64,000 nucleotides of DNA from NCBI GenBank assembly GCA_051294375.1, contig CM119266.1, positions 27,142,718-27,206,717 on the forward strand. Direction: 5' to 3'. The position numbers and the translations under genes are program-made. Source of the stretch: Paraspadella gotoi (taxonomy: Eukaryota; Chaetognatha). Position 1 is the stretch's first letter, and each line of letters begins with the position of its first letter. The notes under the pieces were generated by a model, which saw only the letters and a program-made list of their open reading frames with translations, was not told where the DNA came from and ran no database searches. Positions 36,930 through 48,755 of the stretch are shown here, piece after piece.

Positions 36930-38140
36930 AAACAAAGAGGTAAACAAATCTATGACTTTTCTCTTTGGAAAAAAAAAGTTTTGACGCGACCGAAAGAGAA
37001 AAAAAAGGTGACGTCTACGGTTGTTATGACGTGACGGTGATGACGGTTGGCGGTCGCGTCGGCGGCCGCCTCGATGGCTTCGGCGGCGGCCGCGGCTTCG
37101 AGTGGGTGGCAGGAGTTGGATGGGAGAGAAATGATTCCGAGCCGGAGTGATTGAACCGAGTACACCCTGCTTCACATACAATTTACAAAAATTCTGCATT
37201 AGCGACACGAAATGAAGTGAACTATTACATACTAAGAAATATACTGTCGATAAAGAAGATTTTCAAGCAAGGATAGCACAATGTAGCCTGAACGTAAAAT
37301 ATCCTTGGGAGGACATAACAATTTTATCCCCTTCTGTTGGAACATCATCGTAGAATTGAGAAGCGTGAAATATGGTGAAAACTCAGTGTCAACCGCGATT
37401 ATGACGAGGCTGAGTTTCGCGTGTCTCAGTTGCCAAGACGCCTTTCCTTCCAACGAAAAATAGTGCTTTACTTTTGTTCATTTGTACCAGTAAAAAAATA
37501 GCTAACTTCAAATATTTTTAGTTATGTTATTTCATTTATTTGTTTAATTATTTTTCTATATCATCTCGTCATTGTTGTTTGACTATTGAGTCATTTTAAC
37601 GCTAATAAAAAATATATTTTAATTCTAGTGAATTTAACCTGTTTGTAAAAAAGTTCTACGTTGTCCAGGTGGGATTTGCCGGGTGAGGTTCCAATCTAAA
37701 TCGGAGAAACGTTACAGCGGATCGAGGGCTGGGGCGTGTCTCCCGCTCCCCGGGTAAGAATGAGGCCGAGTACGAGGTGGGTTACGAAGCGAAACGCACG
37801 AACGCCTTCGTTTTTTATGTCCGCAATATTGAATATCCTTTTCCTTCGCCAAAGCGCGCGAAAAGGGTGAAGCAATGGGGGTAGGAAGAGGTGACAGGGT
37901 TAAGGGTAAGTCGGGAAGAGGGTCCAGGGGTAAATTATCTATGGGAGCGCTTCGGTAGGGACAAGGCCAGACCGGAAAGGTACGCTGAGGGTTTTTTCCA
38001 AAAGGATGGAAGCGAGAATCTGCATAACAAAAGAAAAACTCGTCGTTTGCCGCCGACGAGGGAGTGGCGCTGCGGGGCGCGTGTAATGAGAGCGCGCGCA
38101 GAAATGAGGAAAAAAACCGTGATGACGCGCGCGAGATGCG
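36930..38140. other. Intergenic DNA with a GC-rich island
   Basis: 37005-37150 is CpG-rich with GTGACGTC and GACGTGACG (CRE-like) and GGCGGCCGCC. It may be regulatory, but no gene start is visible nearby. Confidence 0.25.
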
Positions 38141-38144
38141 AACG

Positions 38145-38310
38145 AGAATGTAATGAGCGCATATAATATGAACGAGGATGTAATGAGCGCATATAATGTA
38201 AAAAAGGATGTAATGAGTGCATATAGTGCAAATGAGAATGTAATGAGCGCATATAATGCAAATGAGGATATAATGAGCGCATATAATGCAAACGAGAATA
38301 TAATGATAGT
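38145..38310. repeat. 30-bp minisatellite, about five and a half copies
   Basis: Unit GTAATGAGCGCATATAATGC plus AAATGAGGAT. The period equals that of the 26.9-kb array but the sequence is unrelated. The minus strand reads as a ten-residue HYMRSLHPHL-type repeat. Confidence 0.8.
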
Positions 38311-38446
38311 GTGGCAGGAGTTGTTTACGACACGAGGTTTGAATCGAGAATGGTTTATTCTCCAACGATAAAATAATAACAATAACAATTGATACTAAGT
38401 CTAAACAATGAGACATTATAAGGTCAAATATGAAACCGGTGAAATC

Positions 38447-38508
<62 letters not shown>
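38447..38508. repeat. (GA)n microsatellite
   Basis: About 30 GA units. Confidence 0.9.
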
Positions 38509-38599
38509 AAGAGTTCTTGAATAAGTTGGTCGATCGCAGAAGGTCACGTGTGGTTACTGCCACAATAGCATATATTGATTTGGAGAGTTAGTGTTGAGA

Positions 38600-39470
38600 A
38601 TGTTCTATGTTATATGTACCTTGTACAAAATACAAAACAAAACAAACGCATCAAGGATCGCCATAGTTGCCTAGCAACCTTACGGAATTGCACGCGACGA
38701 GTCTTCCGAGTGTCGTGAGTGCGCGGAACTTAATAGGGCGTGGCTGCAATCTCTGTCACCCGCAGGAGGACGTGAAGCGTCGCCGTTGTTGTTGTTGTTT
38801 TTTCCGCTGCGGACGCGGAAATCAGACCGAAACGAGCGTGACTCGTCCGTGGGGGGGGGGTGTTTGTGTGTGAGGACTGAGGAGTGACGACGTAAGACGC
38901 AAGTTACGTGCGCACAAAAAAAAGGGAGTCACGCTTTCTGGCGGACAAGACCGAAGCGGTTGGCTATTGGCTTGGAAGACGCAAGCCGTTACTAAGTCGA
39001 CGCTCGCGGTTACTAAAAAGACGCAGTCAGACTCACGCGGCTGCTAGGGCAACGTATTTTGTGAGAACGAAGCGTTGACGATATTTTTTCCCCTTCGATT
39101 TCGACAATGGCGAAATGATAGTTGGGTGTGAAAGGATAGGGGCTTGAAAGGATAAGGGGGTGTCAAAGGATAGTGGGTGTAAAAATATATGGGTGTGAAA
39201 GAGGGGCGTAGCTCGGAATCCGGGTCCCTTAAAGATTTCCTTCCGAGACTCTGCTGTCGTACATTCGTCCTTAAGGGAAACGAGAAAATGGATCCCACGT
39301 CACGCTTGTTCCAAACTAACATCGTGACAAAGAGTTCGGAAATGTTTTGAGTTTTGACGGATGATTCTTTTCTTGAGTGGACGAAAAAAAAATTAAATAA
39401 AAGGTAAACAAATAAACAAACATTTCTCGAGACTCCAACCGGAAAATCCTAATTCTTCTTTGGCATCACA
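38600..39470. promoter_or_regulatory. CpG-rich stretch with TTACG/CCAAT-like motifs
   Basis: 38680-39060 is CpG-rich and has GACGACGTAAGACGC, AAGTTACGTGCGC and GGTTGGCTATTGG. A promoter island is possible but no transcript is evident. Confidence 0.2.
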
Positions 39471-39477
39471 CTATGCC

Positions 39478-40715
39478 GAGAGGAGAGCACGAGGGAGAGA
39501 GACGAGATGAACGGAGACGAGGGGGAGGATGTACGGAGCTAAGCGAGCAGAACGAAGAGAAAGACTGAGGAGAGAGGAGGAGAGAGGAGAGAGAGAGAGG
39601 CAATCATCCAACGGGAAACGAAAGAAAAACACAGGAAATGAAAAATGACGATCGATATCTGTGGAGGAGGAAGGGAGAGGGAGGAGGAAGGAGGGGAGAA
39701 AGAGAGAAGAGGGGAAAGGGAGGGAAATGAAAGGGCTGAAAAGGAGGAGAATAGAAGGGAGGAAAGGGGAAATTGGAGGAAGAAAGGAAGGAGAGGAAAG
39801 GGAGGAAGAGAAGGAAGGGAGGAAAGGGAGGAAGGAATAGGAAGAAGGGAGGAAAAGGGAAGGAGGAAGGGGAAAGTTGACGGGAGGACAAGGTGTAACA
39901 TAATAAGGGACACGAATGTAAATAGCGAAGAGGTAGCGCGGACAGACGAGTGAAAGGCATGCGAATAGACTGGGAGGAGAATATAGCACACAGGAGGACA
40001 TAGGATGGCAGGAGTATAGAGCAGAAGGCTGATGGGAAATGCGAGCGAAATCAACGTGTATGGTCGAGAGTAGCAGCCGGCAATAAGCGCCCACAACGCA
40101 CAGAGCCAACCTCTTGCAGCAACGAACGCGAGCATCTCTACCCTGTTTCTGGAACAGGTCAAGCGTAAAGTAAAAGAGGAACGAAGGGAGGAAAAGAAGG
40201 GAGGAACAACAGACGGAACGTGTCGAACAGTAAATTGTAATTGGAGATCCGGGGGAGACGATCTAGACAGCTGACGCGCTATCAGTGTGAGTGCAGAAGG
40301 GTAAACAGTCTAAAAAGGAAGGAAGCCAGGCGCGGGAAAGTAAGGGACGAAATATAGACAGGTAAATCAGCGTCAGAGGGTAGGAGAGTCCGAAAAGTGG
40401 TTAAAAAGGCAGCGAAAAGGAAGGAGGAAAAGGGTAATAAAGGAGGAAAGAAAGGATGAAAAGCGTTTAAAAAGCAGAGATAATGGGAAAAATGGTAGTA
40501 TATATCTAGATAACTAGGAAAGAATGGAGGAAGGAGAGGAGTAAAAAATAGGAAAGGAAAAGGGAAGAGATGCAAAGAAGAGGATAATATAGTTTCTATG
40601 AATATGGATGACACAAGATTGCAAGAGAGATGACCACGAGTATATGAGAGAGAAGAGAGAGAGACGAGAGAGATGACGATGTGAGAGAGACAGAGAGAGA
40701 GAGAGAACGTGCGGC
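39478..40715. repeat. Purine-rich (GGA/GAA) block
   Basis: More than a kilobase with strong purine excess on the plus strand, most extreme at 39640-39890 (GGAGGAAGG runs). The minus strand gives long Ser/Leu/Phe/Pro frames that are composition artefacts. Confidence 0.6.
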
Positions 40716-41231
40716 GCCAACTTCACCTACGGCGAAGTCGTGAGACTGGATATATCGTTGATGCTGTGAAAACGATTTCGCTCGCGGGCGAAACTCGTTG
40801 TGAAAATGTGGTGAACGTCGGGTCATAAACTCGGGAAATTCTCTCCTTCAATTCATAATTGCTTTTTTTTTTCTTCATATCCGCCATCTTGTTTTTTTAT
40901 TCTTTGTTGCCTGCGACAAGATTCACGATTTTTTTTCAAGGGGGACATAATTCAATCGGTTTAACTTTTTAAGTGTGGGCTGATAATTTTTTAACAACAG
41001 TCTGAATCTTGAAACTTGAAAAACTTGATTAATTAAACTAAATTTAGTTTCCCTTCAAAGGAAAAACCCTTATTCCAGTTAATCTCACGCATTCTCCCCG
41101 AGTGTGAGATCTCACATCATCACAATTCACACTCATGTTTTTCTATTTTTCTCGAAAAGTAAAGAAGACGAAGAAAAAAACTGTGATTTTTTTTTCGTTC
41201 GAGAACCAAATCTATTTTCCTCCGCCGCCGG

Positions 41232-41375
<144 letters not shown>

Positions 41376-41760
41376 CGTCCCACGACCTTCCTTTCTTTTC
41401 CTCTCTCCATTTTTTATCTCTTTCCTCCTTTCTTATATCCTCTCACAGATGATATTGATATCTTTGAATGGACGGAAAGGAAAGAAAGATTTATTCCTTC
41501 ATTCTTTTCTCCCTCCCCGTTCCTCCGACCCAAAGTTTTCCTCCCTTTTTCTCTTCCTCTTCCTCCAACTTTGATACCTTTTGTATGTTGAGCTCATTCA
41601 CAACTCGCAATGTTTTTGTGTTAATTTTGGCAAGAGTAATAAATCAAAATCATAGCAATCTTCCCCTCTTTCGGTATTCTTTTCTTTTGGGTCCTTATCT
41701 TTCCCCTCTTTTCTTATCAACTACGTCCCCTTTCTTCTTGCTCCAGCGACGTAAGATTCT

Positions 41761-41763
<3 letters not shown>

Positions 41764-41838
<75 letters not shown>

Positions 41839-41905
41839 CTCTCTCCTCTCCCTCCCCTCTCCTCTCTCTCTCTCTCTCCCTCTTCTCTCTCTCTCTCTCT
41901 CTCCG
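41764..41905. repeat. Interrupted (CT)n microsatellite
   Basis: CT blocks broken by CTCC and TTATC. Confidence 0.85.
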
Positions 41906-41909
41906 CTTT

Positions 41910-42540
41910 ATTCTAAATCCCCCATTTCATAATTTTTTTTCTCGATCCGCAGCTTTTTTTCCTTCGGCTAACCGTTTCCTGCTTCTTCTTCTCTCTTCCT
42001 CCTTCCTCCTTCCTCCCCCTCTTATCCGTCGTTGGAATCCGAGCAACAGATTTTTAGAGGAAGGAAATAATAAGCGTTGAAATAAACAACATCCACGGTG
42101 ACGGCCGCGTGACGAATCAAGTTTCTGGGGGGGGGGGAGAGGAAAGGGATAAAAGGAGAGAAAATGGGAGGAAAGGGTTGAAAGGGGAGGCTTAAATAGG
42201 AAAGGGAGGAAGGAAAAAAAAATAGAAAGACAATTAAAAGATATGAAAGAAAACAAAAGAAAGAAATGAAGAAATAAATAAATGAAAGCAAAGAAAAAAA
42301 CAAGGAAACAAAGAAACAAAGAAACAACGAAACAAAGAAACAAAGAAACAAAGAAAGAAAGAAAAAAAGAAAGGAACAAAGACACACAAGGAAAGTAAAG
42401 AAAAGAAAGAGAAAAAAAAATGTGAGAAAGAGATTTCATTTTCTGACTGAACCACCGAACCCCCATATCGCGTTCCCTAGAGAGGTTTTTCTCATTCCGT
42501 GAGATTTTCTTTCAAATTCATATTTTTCGACTTTTCCTCC
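41910..42540. other. Low-complexity DNA without genes
   Basis: Includes a (AAGAAACA)n-like stretch at 42300-42370 and a G run at 42127-42136. No gene. Confidence 0.4.
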
Positions 42541-42555
42541 ACAGTTCGACGTCCG

Positions 42556-42582
42556 TGTCGTCGTCGTCGTCGTTACGATCGG

Positions 42583-42614
<32 letters not shown>

Positions 42615-42684
42615 TTGTTCTCCCACGAGGAATCCCGAATTTTAAAAACTTCACCGAACGGAACCAAATGGAACTTACCCTCCT

Positions 42685-42775
<91 letters not shown>

Positions 42776-42786
42776 TCTCTCTCTCT
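42556..42786. repeat. (GTC)n and (CT)n microsatellites
   Basis: GTC triplets at 42556-42618 and CT arrays at 42688-42786. Confidence 0.85.
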
Positions 42787-42959
42787 AAAAAAAAAGAATT
42801 CTCCCGAGAGGCGAGAGACCGAATCCTTCGATTTCTCAGAAATACTCAATGTCACATCTGCGAATACTTTCGAACACTTGCGAATACTTACTCTCGCTTT
42901 CCTTTTTTCAATCTGCAAATATGTGCTTAGTCAAAAAAGTTCTTGGAAGGAGTAAAATG

Positions 42960-43398
42960 GGGGAGCGCCGAGTAGCACGTTTCTTGAGATAAACATGCAC
43001 AATTGCACATACATATTGTATATATCTTTGAAATTTACTACGGTTAAAAACTCAGTGAAAAACGTCAGATAAATGTATTTTTAGCAACGTGAGGAGAAAT
43101 CACTAAACTGATTTAGATCCCTGACTGGTTTTCGATCGAACTCGGTTTTTAACCGTAAAGAAAACCGAGATCGTACCTAATGAATTCACATTTTAAAATT
43201 TGCTCAACCGAACCGGCTCGTAGTCGTACCAGCAGAAAAGACCCGTTTCTCTTTCCGCCGCTGCTGTCGCCGCCGCCGCCGCCGCTGAAGTTGCTGCCAA
43301 TAAAAACAACTGAAAACGAAGAGAACGACGATTTTAAAGAGAAAATTTACAAGCAAAGAATTTAAAAATTATTTCGCAGTAGATATTGGCTAAAAAAT
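42960..43398 (+). promoter_or_regulatory. Probable promoter and 5' leader of archease
   Basis: This stretch lies between a CT repeat and the archease ATG. It contains a short GC-rich core with a (CCG)n run near 43258-43292, followed by AT-rich leader sequence with a stop in the archease frame at 43363. There is no TATA box at a convincing distance. The region could also hold a non-coding first exon, since a CAG at about 43377-43379 resembles an acceptor. The assignment rests on position only. Confidence 0.3.
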
Positions 43399-45377
43399 AT
43401 GTCAACTACCAAGGCGCCGGCTTCGACCGACACCGCCGAACGACGTCGTCGAATGGCGGGATTCGTGGCCAGGACTTCTTTCTCCATCGACGAGGCGTCG
43501 ACGGCGGACGAGGAACGCCACGAAGACGCCGACGACCCTGCGGGAGACGCTCCGGATTCCGTCGCGGAATCGAAAAGACTGGAAAAACTTGACTTTGGAA
43601 AAGTTTATCGGAGGGCGAATTCGAAGAAATGTTGCGAGGAAAGATCGTGAGTTGGTCGCACTCACTTTGGATTCATGACTAATAAACAAATCATTTATTC
43701 AATATAAAAATACTAAATAGAAATTCAAATAAAATAAAATAAACTTAAAAATATAAGGATACAGTTTATTCAAAAATTGACAGTTTTAACCTTATATAAA
43801 TAATGATTTTTCTTCCTATATTCAAAGTAGAGTCATGTCCCATGGCACAAGTCTCACTTTTTTTTCCCTTGGGCCTCACCTCGCTCCGCAGGCCCGAGCT
43901 CCTCGCGGCTCACCCGGCTTTCCTCCAACAATCGACCCTCGATCCCGCTCTCTTCCCAAGCGGAGGCTACGACGGACCCAACTCGGGGAACCGGTGGTAC
44001 GAGAACGCCGACGAAATTCCGGGTAAATTGCAGTCAGGTTGGAACTCGAGCCAGAATTTGATTGGTGAAGTTGATTGTTGATTTTGATTCTAGTCTTAAA
44101 ATTCTCGGTGAGAACTGAGCCTGACTTAAATTCAAACGATCGGTAAAGTTAAATTTGTGGACAAGGCGCTTAGTGGGCTAAAGACTACCATCCGTATCTT
44201 ATGTGCCCCCTCAGCAGCAATGGAACGGGTCCTGGTCTTGGAACCAGGCTTGAGGTTTTCCAGGCCCCCAAGGCGGTTTAAGGCCGTCCTCACATGATTT
44301 TGAAATCATTCCTCACCTTTAACTTAACCTTGGAGCATGAATCACCCTTGACTCACCCATTGCAGTTTTTCCCCCGTCTTTTCCCCATCCCTTTCCTCAC
44401 TCTCAGGTTTCCTCCGAGGAGCAGCCGCCTCCGCCGATCTCCTCGACTCGCCCGTCCAATTCGAATACCTCGACCACACCGCTGACGTCCAGCTTCACTC
44501 TTGGGGGCGCGACCACACCGAGGCGCTCGCGCAGTTGGGCGTGGCAATGTTTAACTACATGACGGGCGACTTTGCGGCCGTGGAGACGAGAGACGTCTTC
44601 CGGTAGGCGGGTGGCGGTTGTGGGGCAGTGAGCGCCTTAGCGCCGTATCCACAATTCTCCCACAGTTTATTAACGAACATAGTATTATTTTAATTTAGTA
44701 TCTATTCGTTAAATGTCTGACTAACCAACCCTAGTTGACTTTATGTCTACATTTTCATGTTTGCTGTTGTATGCAGTATGCTGTACTTGTTGTGCATTTG
44801 TTGCAAGTCGTCGTTGTCGTTGTCCTTCAGATTCTCAGCAACTGCGGACGACGTCGAAGGCCTCGTCTTCCATTTCCTCGACGAACTTCTCTTCGCCTTC
44901 GCCGCTGAGCCTTTTTTCGTCGCTAAGAAGGTGAGGAGGAGGAGGAGGAGGAGAAGGAGGAGGAGGAGTAGGGTTAAGCATTAGCGACAAAGATTAAAAT
45001 TACGGATTATGGTCAGAGGTTGGATTAAAGAGAGATAAGGATTAAATATTAGCATTACAATTAAATGGAACGCATTCGGAAAATACAGTGCCCAAAATTT
45101 TAACCTGTCTTTACCCGGCTCTCCTTTAATCTCTCTGTCCCACCTTCCCATCTCTCGACCCTCTCGTATCAAGGTGATCGTCGAGAGCCTTCGCATTCTC
45201 CCCGAAGGATGCAGCGTCTCTGGAGAGGCCTACGGCGAACCATTCGACGTCCGGAAGCACAAAGCTGGGACGGAGATTAAGGCCATCACTTACTCCGCCA
45301 TGAACGTTTATAGTCGGGAAAAAGGGGACAAGACGGAGAAAGGGAATGTCGAGATTTTTGTCATTGTTGACATTTGA
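43399..45377 (+). CDS. Archease (tRNA-splicing ligase RtcB cofactor), five exons
   Basis: Archease activates the RtcB/HSPC117 RNA ligase in tRNA splicing and XBP1-type mRNA ligation (known for the family). I join exons 43399-43646, 43892-44022, 44407-44602, 44831-44930 and 45174-45377. All four introns are GT-AG and every junction keeps frame, giving 879 nt and 292 residues. The archease fold runs from about residue 144 to the C-terminus: [16 protein letters not shown] with the conserved metal-site Asp, a [10 protein letters not shown] segment, ITYSAMNVY, and the terminal FVIVDI with its conserved Asp. An in-frame stop at 43363-43365 and an A at -3 support the ATG at 43399. The first ~143 residues (RRRR at 15-18, then an acidic stretch) have no counterpart in ordinary archease of about 140-170 residues. 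They may be a real extension or a mis-joined upstream exon. Identity is nearly certain; exons 1-2 are less so. Confidence 0.9.
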
Positions 45378-45443
45378 CGTTCGATGTCATTTGTTTAATG
45401 ATTAATATTTACGATGCTGAAAAAGATATTCACTTATTCATGA

Positions 45444-45449
45444 AATAAA
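45444..45449 (+). promoter_or_regulatory. Poly(A) signal of the archease gene
   Basis: AATAAA lies 67 bases after the archease stop codon in AT-rich sequence, a normal position for a 3'-end signal. No competing hexamer is closer. Confidence 0.6.
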
Positions 45450-46505
45450 AAGTAAATATATTGGCAAAAGAAAGGTTTTCACTTAGTTGGCAAAATATAA
45501 ATTAGCTCAAACTCAAAAGTTCCAAGTTCTAATTTCAGTCTTCGGACTTATTATTTAGTTCACAGATTAAAAACGATTCTCAATTTTTTTAGTTCAACTA
45601 TAAAATAATATCTAATTATCTAACTCAATAAAACTAACGAAAACAATAAATAATCGTTAACTGTCGTTCCTCAAAAAACAGTTAGTCCCGCTCGCCGATT
45701 GAAATTTCAAATATCCAAGACGAATTCCGAGAAAATATTAAAAAAAAAAACAACCAAATTCAGATTTTTTTTCTCTTTCTCCCTCGGCCCGTTAAGCGCG
45801 ACCGACCGCAATCATAAAAAAAGCAAAATAAACAAACAATCGAAATAAAGAAAATCAGTTTTCCCTTTCGATTTCTGTCGCTGTCGTCACGACTGTTGAT
45901 TGTTGTTGTCTGTCGCTGTTGCTCGTTTTCTTTCTATTGCGGCCGTTGGTGTCGTCATTGTTTTCTTCGACATCGTCGTCGTCGTCATCGTCGTCTTTTT
46001 GACGCTGAGTCGACTTTGTTTTCGTTTCATTTCACTCGCGATTTTGTTTTATTTTGGTTTTATTCGATTTTTATGGGTTCCGCCCTTCCCCCCCCCACAG
46101 TCGACGGTTAAAGAAAAGGCCCAGAGGATAGGAAATAGAAGGGATCGGAGCAGATGAGAGAGATGTAGCGATGAGGTAATGGGCGAGGGCAGAACAGAAG
46201 AGATTAGAGCGTCGAAGGAGGTAGAGAGAGAGAGAGAGGAGGGGGATACTAGAATACTTGAGATACTAGTAGAAAAACAAGTTTGAGCAAACAGTGTCGG
46301 ATGATAAATCCCGATTATTGTTTCAATTTGTGATCCTAACTGATCATAACAGATAGTACCATTCCAAACCAATGGCTGCGCCAATACATGTAAATCGCTT
46401 GCAACGGATTAAACTAAAATAATTACAATAAAATAAAATAAACTAAAATAAACTAAAATAATTACAAATCAAGTACAAATAATTATTATAATTATACAAA
46501 CTATT
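45450..46505. other. Intergenic DNA downstream of archease
   Basis: AT-rich, with (GTC)-like triplets at 45970-45995 and a C run at 46088-46097. Nothing recognised. Confidence 0.35.
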
Positions 46506-46507
46506 AT

Positions 46508-46900
46508 TATTTTTTTTCAACTTGCACTTGCATAATTTTTTAAACTCGCATCATTTTTTTAACTTGCCTCATTTTTTACTTGGCATCATTTTTTCAACTT
46601 AAATCATTTTTTCAGTAATCATCATTTTTTCAACTTGCATAATTTTTTTCAAATGGCATCATTTTTTAAACTCGCTCCATTTTTTTAACTCTCATAATTT
46701 TTTTCCATTTGCATCATTTTTCAACTTAAATAAGTTTTTAAGTTAGCATTATTTTTTTAACTTGCACCATTTTTTCAACTTGCATCATTTTTTCAGCTTG
46801 CATCATTTTTTCAACTAAAATCATTTTTTCAGTTAGCATCATTTTTTCAAACTAAAATCATTTTTTCAACTTGCATCATTTTTTCAAGTCATAGAATTTT
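46508..46900. repeat. 18-bp AT-rich minisatellite
   Basis: About 20 copies of a unit near CTTGCATCATTTTTTCAA, with many variants (CTCGCATCA, AACTAAAATCA). Confidence 0.8.
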
Positions 46901-48649
46901 TTTTTCTTTGCATAATAATAACCATAATTCCAAACCCTAATCTAATCCTCAACCCTTATTCCTAATTTATAACAATAACCCATAACCTCCAACCCTGGTC
47001 CCTACCCAATTTCATAACCTTAATCCCCAACCTGATTTTTATCCCACAAAAATGAGAATGAAATGGGGCGTTTTGGGAAAATAAGGTCCTAATCACGAAT
47101 CACAGTGAACTTATGGGCCAATGAAAATTATCCATGATCGTTTTATACCTTTTTTAGTTTTTCATTTATTTTTATTTTTTAGTCCGAAAACGATGTTCTT
47201 TTGAACTCAAAATAACTAAAAGACAGAGGGAGCAAGTCTGAAGAATTTTCCAAACAAAACAGCACCAATCGTCCAATTTCATGCAACAAGTTTCAAATTC
47301 AATGTTTATATTTCTCGGAAATATGGTAATGTTTATCATTACTCAGAAATCACTAATTCTTACTTCAGTATTCGGGATTTGATTTTGGATAAATTTAAAA
47401 GTCTGGATCTTTTTCAACAAAATCAACCCAATTCAAAAAGTAAGCTTTGAAGAAAACGAAAATAATAAATAATAAATAATAATAAATCGAATTTAAAATA
47501 TAATGAATTGTAAACAAATGTAAATGAGGCCTCTCTTGTCAAATCATCAACATCTTGATATCAAACAAGCCAGAACAAATAGACTGCTTCTGGACTGAAG
47601 TATGTTCCTGTTCAACAAATGACGTCCAATTTTGGAATCCTTTGGCAAAGTGTCTGAAGGGCTCTCAAAATTTTCATTTACATTTTATTTGGTTATTTTG
47701 ATATGATACAATCATGGGAAAGTGAATTAGTCCATTATGGTGAAATTTTTATTTAAAGTAAACGTAAAAGAGGAGCTAACGATCGGAATTCTAAGAGTTT
47801 TCAACCGGGAGTCAGATTCGGGAAAAATCTTCTATGGCGAAAATCTTCCAAAGAAGGGGTTGATTTTCCAAAGATTTTGGTTAGGCACCACGCATAAAAC
47901 GGGGTATATTTTTTCGCAATCGAGTAAACAAAAAGATTTCGGAATTTTCTTTACCGTTTTTTTAAATTTCAGATTTTTTTTTATAATGATTTTCTTTCTT
48001 TTCGTTAATTTAGAAATTTTTAGGAATAACAGTTTTTGTGTTTTAACGAATTTTTAATCATAGTTTATAGGACATGTTTCGAGCTTCCAACAAAGCTTCC
48101 AACAAAGAGTGAGGGAAAGGACAGTGGTCAGACTTGAGGACAGGTGAAGGTAAGATCAGGGAAGAAGAGAAATAGGATGAATGGTTGAAATGTGAAAAGT
48201 GAAGGAGAGAGATAGAGAGAGTGAGAAATATAATTACATTTGGTAATGTACAACAAAGATAAAATGAATAAATAGGCAAACTTAATATGTTTAAACTAGT
48301 AGAGTCAACAAAGTTAGTAATTTAATTAGTTAATTAATTAAGAATGAAATATGAAGGAAGAATGAGAAGAATAAGTGGTGAGGGATAGCTAAGTTTAGTG
48401 TTAGTGAAATATAAGTAAAGAAAGAGCTCAAAATGAGCTGGCCCCTCCCGGCCGGGCAAAAGAGAGACATTAACGATGAGGTCGGGTCATTGACTTGTCA
48501 TAGGCTGAGAGTGTATCGTCATAGATTGGGCTTCGTTTTCCGTTTTACCCAGTTTTATACGTGATGCAATTTTCTATATTTATGGTGGGATTTTTTTGAA
48601 ACTTAATACTAACAATATTGTCATCATTCTACCTTGGCCGGTATAAGAA
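46900..48649. other. Intergenic DNA left of the MYND gene
   Basis: CCCTAA-like short motifs at 46935-47030, then AT-rich DNA. A 106-codon open frame at 47737-48057 has no recognised family. Confidence 0.35.
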
Positions 48650-48674
48650 NNNNNNNNNNNNNNNNNNNNNNNNN
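48650..48674. other. Assembly gap, 25 Ns
   Basis: Run of N about 80 bases before the MYND start. An upstream exon or promoter may be affected. Confidence 1.
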
Positions 48675-48755
48675 TATATTAAAAAACCTCGGGCTTTGTT
48701 CGTCAAAGCTTAGTCCTACCTAACTACATTTAACAATTTTTTATTTGATTCAGGA

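Noticed and set aside
37712-38563. 283-codon minus-strand frame
   Set aside because: It runs through a (GA)n array and the 30-bp minisatellite; the rest matches no known protein.
39471-40162. Two minus-strand frames above 200 codons, apparently membrane proteins
   Set aside because: The plus strand is almost pure purine, which forces Ser/Leu/Phe/Pro on the other strand; overlapping frames look equally hydrophobic.
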